A stretch of DNA of 26,354 nt from JAJPJX01 sp964568355 (lineage in GTDB: Bacteria; Acidobacteriota; Terriglobia; Bryobacterales; Bryobacteraceae). Position numbers and translations under genes: made by a program. The stretch covers positions 1 to 26,354 of the forward strand of contig CAZMRK010000191.1 in the NCBI GenBank assembly GCA_964568355.1. Direction: 5' to 3'. Numbering within the stretch: the first letter of the stretch is position 1; each line of letters opens with the position of its first letter. Positions 1-5,553 of this stretch are shown here, piece after piece. The notes below the pieces were generated by a model. The model had not been told where the DNA came from. It saw only the letters and a program-made list of their open reading frames with translations, and did not search any database.

Positions 1-219
1 CTCCAGTATTACGGGCGGTTTTACCGGTCGGCGCTCTATCCGCCGATGCGGCAACTGGATCGATCGTTGGCCCGTTGGGCCGATCGGAAATACAAGAAGC
101 TGCGCAGACATTTGCGCAGGGCGACGCATTGGGTCGCGAGAATCTCGAGACGCGATCCGAAGTTGTGGGCGCACTGGCAGATGGGTGTGCGGCGGGGCTC
201 CATGGCGGGAGCCGTATGA
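1..219 (+). CDS. ltrA: Group II intron reverse transcriptase/maturase, C-terminal end (partial)
   Basis: An open frame enters from the left edge and ends with TGA at 217-219, giving the last 72 residues of an intron-encoded protein. The visible part starts LQYYGRFYRSALYPP and continues with WADRKYKKLRRHLRRA and LWAHWQMGVRRG, which is the pattern of the group II maturase (domain X) tail. In the family this region binds the intron RNA and helps splicing and retrohoming. The reverse transcriptase core lies upstream of the window. The stop codon falls inside domain V of the same intron, as is common for bacterial introns of this kind. No start can be assigned. The family is clear; activity cannot be judged. 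Confidence 0.82.
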   Translation, partial: LQYYGRFYRSALYPPMRQLDRSLARWADRKYKKLRRHLRRATHWVARISRRDPKLWAHWQMGVRRGSMAGAV

Positions 220-281
220 GCGGAGACGTTCACGTACGGTTCTGCGAGAGGCTCGGGGTGAGATTCCCCGGGCCTACTCAC
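209..281 (+). ncRNA. Group II intron domains V and VI (inner intron), intact-looking
   Basis: Domain V is 34 nt (209-242). Its lower stem GAGCCGTA/TACGGTTC carries the AGC catalytic triad. The upper stem TGAGCG/CGTTCA is closed by a GAGA tetraloop (223-226), and a two-base CG bulge sits at 233-234. Domain VI is a 9-bp helix (250-258 with 266-274), followed by an unpaired A at 276 in the branch-point position. The intron end is placed near 281 (CTACTCAC), by analogy with the usual CTAYCCGAC-like ends. All of this is read directly from the sequence and matches the family consensus closely. Confidence 0.85.
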
Positions 282-834
282 CCCGTGCTGGGTTGCGAGC
301 ACAGACACGAAGCAGAACGCTTCCTGGAGGAGTTGCGGGAACGGCTGCAGAAGTTTGGGTTGGAACTGCACCCGGAGAAGACACGCCTGATTGAGTTTGG
401 GCGTTTCGCCGCTGAGCGGAGGAAGCAGCGAGGAGAAGGAAAGCCGGAAACCTTCAACTTTCTGGGTTTCACCCACATCTGTGGGACCAACCACAAGACG
501 GGCAACTTTGCGCTACACCGCAAGACGACCGGCAAGTGGATGACGGCAAAGCTGAAAGATAGCAAGGCCAAGCTGCGCGTACGCATGCACCATCATGTGG
601 GCGGGACCGTGAAGTGGCTGCAACCTGCGGCGCATAGCAATATTCCGGTGGGAGGTGGCGCGCAGTTGGTACCGCACGCTTCGGCGTCGAAGCCAGCGCA
701 GTCGACTGACCAGGGAACGCTTCAATGCGCGGCTTGGTTCTCTGCTTCCTGCGGTCCAGGTACTGCACCCCTATCCAGACGAGCGCTTCGACGCCAAATA
801 TCCCAGTATCCGAGGTAGGAACCGTGTGCGTTAG
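282..834 (+). pseudogene. Group II intron reverse transcriptase/maturase fragment, frameshifted (outer intron)
   Basis: Reading from 282 gives PVLGCEHRHEAERFLEELRE and then LELHPEKTRLIEFGRFAAER and FNFLGFTHICG. These are the motifs just after the YADD box of bacterial group II intron reverse transcriptases and the start of the thumb/maturase region. Around 621 the homology jumps from frame 3 to frame 1, where NLRRIAIFRWEVARSWYR, RRRSQRSRLTRERF and VLHPYPDERFDAKYP continue to the TAG at 832-834. Relatives carry roughly a dozen extra residues (a GYYxYYxVPG-like segment) at the junction, so a small out-of-frame deletion is likely. A frame crossing the intron junction (75-818) is open only by chance. 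The fragment lacks the catalytic core and cannot be functional. Confidence 0.8.
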
Positions 835-891
835 CAGCGCCAGCACGGGTCTGTACGGGGGGCGGTCAGCAATGATCGTCCCTACCGTGAC
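819..891 (+). ncRNA. Group II intron domains V and VI (outer intron), degenerate
   Basis: The lower stem GAACCGTG (819-826) pairs with CACGGGTC (844-851) except for an A·G mismatch. That mismatch lies at the middle base of what should be the AGC triad, so the triad reads AAC. The upper stem has a bulged C, no clean GNRA loop, and a one-base bulge where two are expected. Domain VI survives better: positions 859-868 pair with 873-882 around a GCAA loop, with a candidate branch A at 884. The 3' end is near 891 (CTACCGTGAC). The overall shape is recognisable, but the catalytic core is damaged. Confidence 0.68.
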
Positions 892-920
892 CCGCGGGCC
901 TTCAGCCCCGCCAGCGCGTC

Positions 921-950
921 GTAGCGCACGCTTCAGCGTGCCGCGTCGAC
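921..950 (+). repeat. REP-like repeat, copy A (partial)
   Basis: The copy begins GTAGCGCACGCTTCAGCGTG. Stem GCACGC (926-931) pairs with GCGTGC (936-941) around TTCA, followed by CCGCGTCGAC. It shares the frame of copies B and D, but the stem carries compensatory changes (CACG/CGTG instead of CCCG/CGGG) and the second hairpin is lost. It lies between the outer intron remnant and the next gene. Confidence 0.6.
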
Positions 951-970
951 GCCCGTCCCACAGCTCACGA

Positions 971-976
971 TAGAAT
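971..976 (+). promoter_or_regulatory. -10-like TAGAAT, 8 nt before the start codon
   Basis: TAGAAT ends 8 nt before the ATG at 985, and no Shine-Dalgarno sequence lies between. The spacing would put the transcription start at or next to the start codon, suggesting a leaderless mRNA for the sugar dehydrogenase. Confidence 0.45.
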
Positions 977-984
977 AATGCCAT

Positions 985-2178
985 ATGCGACTGAGAGGCT
1001 TGATGCTGGGCGCGGCCATTCTGGCCGTTACTGCCGCTGTTTTCCTCGCTGCGGAGGTCAAACTGCCTCCGCCGTTCGCGACCCCTTCCGCCAACAACCG
1101 CCCCCGCGTCATCGAGCGCCCGGACGGCGCCAAACTCCAGGTCCCGAATGGCTTTCAGGTGGACATCTATGCCGATGGATTCTCCAAGCCGCGCATCATG
1201 CTGATCGGTCCCAGCGGAGAACTCCTGGTCAGTGATAGTGCTTCCGGTACCGAAGGCTGCGTGTGGGTATTCCCGGGAGGCGCCGCCAAGGCCAAAGCCG
1301 GTGAGCGCCGCAAGCTGATCTCCGGGCTCGATCGCCCCTACGGCCTGGCCTTCTGGAAAGACTATCTGTACGTCGGCGAGCCTCAGTCGGTCAAACGCTA
1401 CAAATACGATGCGAAGGCGATGACCGTGGGCGCCGGTTCGGAGGTCGTGTCCCTCGCCGGCTTCGGTTCCGGCCACTGGACCCGCAGTCTTCTCTTCGAT
1501 AGCAAAGGGGAAAAGCTCTACGTCGGCGTCGGGTCCGGCTCCAACGTCAATACCGGCGAAGATCCCCGGCGCGCGGCCATCAATCGCTATAATCCCGACG
1601 GCTCGGGTCACGAAATCTATGCCTCCGGCACCCGTAATCCGACCAGTCTGCGCTGGTATCCCGGCGCCAACGCGCTGTGGGCTGCCGTCCAGGAGCGCGA
1701 TGCCCTGGGCGACGACCTGGTGCCCGACTATCTGACCCATATCCAGCAAGGCGCCTTCTACGGTTGGCCGTATGCGTACACCGGGCCGCACGAAGATCCG
1801 CGCAACGCCGGGCAGCGCCCCGACCTGGTCAAAAAGACCATTGCCGGAGATTTCCAACTCGGCGCCCATGTGGCCGTGCTGGATTTCGCCTTCTATACCG
1901 GCAAGCAGTTTCCCGCGGAATACCGCAACGGCGCTTTCCTGGCCCTGCATGGATCCTGGAACCGGTCCAAGCGCGTAGGCCAGTCCGTCGCGTTCATTCC
2001 ATTCCGGAACGGTAAGCCGTCTGGCCCTATGCGCGAGTTTCTGACCGGGTGGATGCTCTCGCCCGATAAGCGTGAGGTCTGGGGCCGTCCGGTAGGGATA
2101 CTGCAACTGCCCGACGGCAGCCTGCTGGTCTCCGAGGACGGCAACAGCAAGATCTGGCGCATCAGTTACCACGCGTAG
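985..2178 (+). CDS. PQQ-type sugar (sorbosone) dehydrogenase family protein, exported
   Basis: A 397-residue protein starts with a basic, hydrophobic signal or anchor (residues 1-23), so it should act in the periplasm. The rest reads as the six-bladed propeller of the soluble glucose/sorbosone dehydrogenase family: PNGFQVDIYADGF at the start, GSGHWTRSLLF with a candidate active-site His164, SGTRNPTSLRWYP, ERDALGDDLVPDYL and GAFYGWPYAYTG. Family members oxidise aldoses or aldehydes with PQQ, passing electrons to a separate acceptor; the actual substrate here is unknown. A seven-heme cytochrome gene follows 50 nt downstream and is a plausible partner (inference). The stop codon overlaps the start of repeat copy B. 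The ATG at 985 is preferred because the hydrophobic signal begins there and a -10-like box lies just upstream. Confidence 0.85.
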   Translation: MRLRGLMLGAAILAVTAAVFLAAEVKLPPPFATPSANNRPRVIERPDGAKLQVPNGFQVDIYADGFSKPRIMLIGPSGELLVSDSASGTEGCVWVFPGGAAKAKAGERRKLISGLDRPYGLAFWKDYLYVGEPQSVKRYKYDAKAMTVGAGSEVVSLAGFGSGHWTRSLLFDSKGEKLYVGVGSGSNVNTGEDPRRAAINRYNPDGSGHEIYASGTRNPTSLRWYPGANALWAAVQERDALGDDLVPDYLTHIQQGAFYGWPYAYTGPHEDPRNAGQRPDLVKKTIAGDFQLGAHVAVLDFAFYTGKQFPAEYRNGAFLALHGSWNRSKRVGQSVAFIPFRNGKPSGPMREFLTGWMLSPDKREVWGRPVGILQLPDGSLLVSEDGNSKIWRISYHA

Positions 2179-2216
2179 CGCCCGCTTCAGCGGGCCGCGT
2201 CGACTTCGATCGACGG
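2175..2216 (+). repeat. REP-like double-hairpin repeat, copy B
   Basis: Two adjacent hairpins. GCCCGC (2180-2185) pairs with GCGGGC (2190-2195) around TTCA. CGTCGA (2198-2203) pairs with TCGACG (2210-2215). The opening GTAG includes the stop codon of the dehydrogenase gene. Copy D near 13.5 kb has the same two stems in the same order and orientation. There is no T-tract, so a Rho-independent terminator is not supported, although such repeats can limit read-through or protect mRNA ends. Confidence 0.75.
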
Positions 2217-2228
2217 TTCTTTCCACGC

Positions 2229-2876
2229 ATGGAAGCAAGGACGGACAGAACCCGAGTGCGATTCTTTTTCCTGTCTCTGATTCTGGCGGGAGCGGCTGCG
2301 GCCCAGGCGCCGCGGCCGTTTTCGCACCGCCTCCATCTGCAACTGAAGCTGGAGTGCGTCTCTTGCCATACCGCGGCCTCCTCCAGTACCCGCCAGGAGG
2401 ACAACCTGCTGCCGTCGAAGGAGGTCTGCCGCGGCTGCCACCAGAACGTCACCATCGGCCCGCCGCCTTCCACCCGCTTGTCCCGCTTCAACCACCAGTT
2501 ACACCTGAAGCTGGGGAATGTGGCTCCGGTCCTCGCGGCGGCCATCGATTCCAAAGCCTACCTGTCCGTCCCAGCCCCCGGGCTTCGCCAGGCACTGAAC
2601 ACCAAAAACACGTGTGCAGCGTGTCATCGCGGGCTGGAGCAGTCCGATCAGGTCAGCCACGCCAATCTCCCGCAGATGGCCGACTGCCTGGTCTGCCATA
2701 ACAAGATCGATAACCCCTTCAGTTGCGAGTTCTGCCACGGCAACGATGCCAACCTGAAACCTGCCAGCCATACGGCGGATTTTCTGGACACCCACACCAC
2801 CGGCAAGCTAAAGCTCGATAAAACCACCTGCGCCGTCTGCCACGGCCGGAAGTTCACCTGCCTCGGCTGCCACTGA
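2229..2876 (+). CDS. Seven-heme cytochrome c, exported
   Basis: This 215-residue protein has an N-terminal hydrophobic signal (about residues 11-26, FFFLSLILAGAAAAQA). Seven CxxCH heme-attachment motifs follow: CVSCH 43-47, CRGCH 67-71, CAACH 129-133, CLVCH 153-157, CEFCH 166-170, CAVCH 201-205 and CLGCH 211-215. The last motif is the very C-terminus. Extra histidines (for example in FSHRLHLQL, FNHQLHLKL and SHANL) can serve as distal heme ligands, as in class III/c7-type cytochromes. It should carry electrons in the periplasm or at the outer face of the membrane. Following the PQQ-type dehydrogenase by 50 nt, it may accept that enzyme's electrons (inference). The heme motifs are certain; the physiological partner is not. 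Confidence 0.88.
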   Translation: MEARTDRTRVRFFFLSLILAGAAAAQAPRPFSHRLHLQLKLECVSCHTAASSSTRQEDNLLPSKEVCRGCHQNVTIGPPPSTRLSRFNHQLHLKLGNVAPVLAAAIDSKAYLSVPAPGLRQALNTKNTCAACHRGLEQSDQVSHANLPQMADCLVCHNKIDNPFSCEFCHGNDANLKPASHTADFLDTHTTGKLKLDKTTCAVCHGRKFTCLGCH

Positions 2877-3015
2877 GTTGTGCAACTTCTGCCCGCGTGT
2901 AGTCCCGGCGGCACATGCGTTTACAAACATCCGCTTAAACCTCAAATACGTAAACTTTGGTAGTCGAATTGCAACTTTCCCCGCGAACACGGGCTCTAAA
3001 GGAGGAGCGAGAAGA

Positions 3016-3240
3016 ATGGCGATTGCAAAAATAACGAGACAGGGCTTAGCAGTAATCGCGACTCTGGTCGTCCTCCTTTGGGGCTGTGTGATTGCTGAGC
3101 AGGTGTTGGTTCGCAGAGCTAACCAGCAGTCTTATCAGACGTTACGCGACCTCCAGTTGCTGCGGATGCGCTCTCGCCCCCAACCGGTCTCCGTGCCGGC
3201 TCCGCGTGTTCCCCATCCGGAACGGCCATCCCTTGGATAA
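3016..3240 (+). CDS. Small single-span membrane protein, unknown function
   Basis: A 74-residue protein starts at ATG 3016, which is preceded by an almost perfect Shine-Dalgarno sequence (AAAGGAGG) about 10 nt upstream. The open frame extends back to 2878, but that part has no ribosome site and an odd composition, so the shorter form is chosen. Residues about 9-27 (GLAVIATLVVLLWGCVIAE) form one membrane helix. A short basic, Gln-rich stretch and a proline-rich tail follow, looking like an anchored peptide with a soluble C-terminus. I do not recognise a family. It sits between the cytochrome and a lipoprotein gene, with about 140 nt of comparatively AT-rich DNA in front that may hold its promoter. 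Confidence 0.6.
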   Translation: MAIAKITRQGLAVIATLVVLLWGCVIAEQVLVRRANQQSYQTLRDLQLLRMRSRPQPVSVPAPRVPHPERPSLG

Positions 3241-3247
3241 AGAACGC

Positions 3248-3253
3248 TAGAAT
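3248..3253 (+). promoter_or_regulatory. -10-like TAGAAT, 6 nt before the start codon
   Basis: TAGAAT is followed by CCAGAC and then the ATG at 3260. There is no ribosome-binding site, so a leaderless transcript is likely. It lies in the 19-nt gap after the small membrane protein gene. Confidence 0.5.
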
Positions 3254-3259
3254 CCAGAC

Positions 3260-4921
3260 ATGCGCAAGGTGTGTCTGTTTGTCACCTGTGGGATCACATT
3301 GCTTGTGACCGGCTGCCGTAGCAGCAACTCTCTCCCCCAGCTTGAGCGGGAGTTCGTTGATCAGACCCTGGCGTTTTCGCCGGTATCGGCAACTGCCGCC
3401 GGACTGCACCGGTACGATCACCTCCTCGACGACACCAGTCCGGCCAGCATCGAACGGCAGAAGCAATTCTATCGGGATTTTCGGGATCGCCTGAAGCGCG
3501 TGACCGGCGTCTCCGCCGAGGACCGGGCAGACTACCAGATCCTCGAAGGCCAGATCACCCTCGCTCTGCTGGAACTGGAACAAATTCAAGGATATAAGCA
3601 CAATCCCACGCAGTATGTGGAATTAATCGGCAACGCCCTCTTCTCGCTCTATGTGCTGGACTATGCTCCGCTTCCCCAGCGCATGGCGTCGATCACTTCG
3701 CGCGTAGCCGCGATCCCGGCGTTCTTGACGCAGGCACGCCAGAACCTGGTATCCTCGCCCGCCATCTGGACCCAGGTAGCCCAGGAGGAGAACGCCGGAA
3801 ACATCCAGCTAATCGACAAAACGATCCGCGCCGCAGTGCCGGCCGGCCAGCACAATGCCTACGACCGCGCCGCCGCGCCCGCGCTCCAGGCATTGAATGA
3901 GTTCCAGGAATATCTGCGCAGCGACCTGACCCGCCGCAATTCCTGGGACTGGCGCCTCGGCCGCGATCTCTATACCCGGAAGTTCCGGGCTGTCATGGAT
4001 ATTGCGGATGGACCCGACGAACTGTTGGCCAAAGCCGAAGCCGAACTGCCAAAAGTACGTGCCCGTATGTTGGCACTCGGCACCGAAGGGATGGACGAAC
4101 GCGTGGCCGGCCGCCATTCCACCCGCGAGAGCTACGTTGCCGATGCCCGTGCCGATCTCGACGAGGCCCGGCGCTTCGTCCAGGAGCAGCATCTGCTCAC
4201 CCTGCCGCCGCGAGCGAACCTGCAAGTCATTGAAACACCGGAGTTCATGCGCGGCGTCTATGCCGTTGGCGGCTTCAACCCCGCTCCTCCGCTCGAACCC
4301 AGGCTGGGCGCTTTTTACTGGATCACGCCGATTCCCGCGGATTGGCCGGCAGCCCGCGTGGAATCCAAGCTGCGCGAATATAACTTTTACAAGCTCAAGC
4401 TCTTAACCATCCACGAAGCGATGCCCGGCCACTACGTCCAGTTGGAGTACGCCAACGATGTGCAGCCGGAATCCCGGCGCCTGCTCCGGTCGCTTTATGG
4501 CAACGGCCCCTACATCGAGGGCTGGGGCCAATATGCCGAACAGCTCCTGATCGACGCTGGCTTCCTGAATCATGCGCCCGAGCTGCAATTCACTTTTCTC
4601 AAGGAAGAACTGCGCGTGCTGGCCAACGCCATCCTCGATATCCGGCTGCAAATGCACGGAATGACGGATCAGGAAGCGCTCGATCTGATGCAGAAGCAAA
4701 CCTTTCAGGAGGCCGAAGAGGCCACCGCCAAGCTCCAGAGAGCCAAGCTGACTTCCGCCCAATTGCCCACCTACTATGCCGGGTGGAGAGCCTGGCTGGA
4801 GATTCGGGAGCGAGCCAGGGCCGCCCAGGGTTCAGCCTTCCGGCTGGCCGATTTTAACGATCGGGCGCTGCGCGAAGGCTCGGTCCCGCTGAGCACGTTA
4901 GCCGGCTTACTTGGACTATAA
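3260..4921 (+). CDS. DUF885 family lipoprotein, putative metallohydrolase
   Basis: The 553-residue product starts with a lipoprotein signal (MRKVCLFVTCGITLLVTGC), whose LVTGC lipobox predicts lipidation of Cys19. The body belongs to the DUF885 family. The hallmark HEAMPGHYVQ occurs at 385-394 and EGWGQYAEQLL follows about 45 residues later, with FMRGVYAVGGFNPAPP before it. The HExxxGH-like and EGW motifs look like those of zinc peptidases, and family members are usually described as putative peptidases, but the substrate is unknown. The length is normal for the family. The ATG at 3260 fits both the lipoprotein signal and the -10-like box just upstream. The next gene, signal peptidase I, starts 23 nt after the stop. 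Confidence 0.85.
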   Translation: MRKVCLFVTCGITLLVTGCRSSNSLPQLEREFVDQTLAFSPVSATAAGLHRYDHLLDDTSPASIERQKQFYRDFRDRLKRVTGVSAEDRADYQILEGQITLALLELEQIQGYKHNPTQYVELIGNALFSLYVLDYAPLPQRMASITSRVAAIPAFLTQARQNLVSSPAIWTQVAQEENAGNIQLIDKTIRAAVPAGQHNAYDRAAAPALQALNEFQEYLRSDLTRRNSWDWRLGRDLYTRKFRAVMDIADGPDELLAKAEAELPKVRARMLALGTEGMDERVAGRHSTRESYVADARADLDEARRFVQEQHLLTLPPRANLQVIETPEFMRGVYAVGGFNPAPPLEPRLGAFYWITPIPADWPAARVESKLREYNFYKLKLLTIHEAMPGHYVQLEYANDVQPESRRLLRSLYGNGPYIEGWGQYAEQLLIDAGFLNHAPELQFTFLKEELRVLANAILDIRLQMHGMTDQEALDLMQKQTFQEAEEATAKLQRAKLTSAQLPTYYAGWRAWLEIRERARAAQGSAFRLADFNDRALREGSVPLSTLAGLLGL

Positions 4922-4922
4922 T
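4917..4922 (+). promoter_or_regulatory. -10 box TATAAT overlapping the DUF885 stop codon
   Basis: A perfect TATAAT sits over the stop codon of the upstream gene and 22 nt before the lepB ATG. With a Shine-Dalgarno at 4932-4936 (GAGGA) this would give lepB its own short-leader transcript. Confidence 0.4.
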
Positions 4923-4944
4923 GATCGGTACGAGGAGTTAGCGG

Positions 4945-5523
4945 ATGCAGGACGATCCGGAACAGCAGGGGGGAGCGCCCGATCCTCCATCCGATCCGAA
5001 AGCCGGATTTTTCCGCACCGTCGCCTGGGCCCGGGACCTCGTCCTCTCTGTCATTCTTGCGATTGTCCTGATCGTTTTCATCTATCAGCCGGTAAAAGTG
5101 GAGGGCACCAGCATGATGCCCTCGCTGACCGATCAGGAACGCATCTTCATCAACAAGTTCGCCTACCGCTGGGGGCTGGAGAATATCCAGAGAGGGGATA
5201 TGGTGGTCTTCTGGTTCCCGCTGGATCCAAGCAAGTCTTACATCAAGCGAATCATCGGGCTGCCCGGCGATGTGGTGGAAATCCGCAACGGCGCCGTTTA
5301 CGTGAATGGAAAAGCACTCCACGAGGACTACGTGCCGGCCGAATACCGGGACCGCCAGACGCTCCCGCCCGTGGTGGTCGATCCCGGCCGATACTACGTG
5401 CTCGGCGATCATCGCAGCTCCTCGAATGACAGCCGGGCTTGGGGAACCGTCGAGCGGCGCTTCATCTACGGGAAAGCCGTGTTTGTCTATTGGCCTTTAG
5501 ATAAAATGGGGCGGGTCCGCTAA
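4945..5523 (+). CDS. lepB: Signal peptidase I
   Basis: This enzyme cuts the signal peptides from exported proteins at the outer face of the inner membrane. The 192-residue sequence has a short cytoplasmic N-terminus, one membrane helix (about 31-48, DLVLSVILAIVLIVFIYQ) and the S26 boxes. EGTSMMPSL holds the catalytic Ser56, YIKRIIGLPGD holds the general base Lys101, and LGDHRSSSNDSRAWG at 153-167 is box E. In box E the usual GDNRxNS reads GDHRSSS, a mild variant. The length fits the short single-helix form. The start ATG at 4945 has a GAGGA ribosome site about 9 nt upstream. Many neighbours encode exported proteins, which are its natural substrates. Confidence 0.95.
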   Translation: MQDDPEQQGGAPDPPSDPKAGFFRTVAWARDLVLSVILAIVLIVFIYQPVKVEGTSMMPSLTDQERIFINKFAYRWGLENIQRGDMVVFWFPLDPSKSYIKRIIGLPGDVVEIRNGAVYVNGKALHEDYVPAEYRDRQTLPPVVVDPGRYYVLGDHRSSSNDSRAWGTVERRFIYGKAVFVYWPLDKMGRVR

Positions 5524-5541
5524 TCGTGACGAGCCGCCCGA

Positions 5542-5547
5542 TATAAT
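5542..5547 (+). promoter_or_regulatory. -10 box TATAAT, 6 nt before a TTG start
   Basis: A consensus TATAAT is followed by GGGCCA and then the TTG at 5554. There is no ribosome-binding site. The close spacing supports both the TTG start and a leaderless mRNA for the TonB-dependent receptor. Confidence 0.5.
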
Positions 5548-5553
5548 GGGCCA

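Larger units (their letters stand above)
1..891 (+). mobile_element. Nested remnants of two group II introns
   Basis: This stretch holds the 3' part of one group II intron (about 1-281) followed directly by the 3' half of a second one (about 282-891). Each part has a reverse transcriptase/maturase fragment and, after it, a domain V plus domain VI RNA. The second reverse transcriptase begins mid-protein exactly where the first intron ends, as expected if the first intron inserted into the coding region of the second. The 5' halves of both lie outside the window. The outer intron is clearly decayed; whether the inner one is active cannot be judged from its 3' end alone. Confidence 0.8.

Noticed and set aside
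75..818. Single 247-codon plus-strand frame read as one gene
   Set aside because: Its first third is out of frame with the inner intron's maturase end and crosses that intron's 3' end; its last third is out of frame with the outer maturase tail. It is a chance fusion around a pseudogene.
469..2238. Long open frame on the minus strand (589 codons) across the intron remnant and the sugar dehydrogenase
   Set aside because: It is antisense to a gene with clear family motifs and a signal peptide, has no recognisable domain, and crosses the intron remnant. GC-rich DNA keeps such shadow frames open.
5524..5553. Cobalamin riboswitch in front of the BtuB-like receptor
   Set aside because: Only 30 nt separate it from lepB and a -10 box sits 6 nt before the start, leaving no room for a riboswitch.
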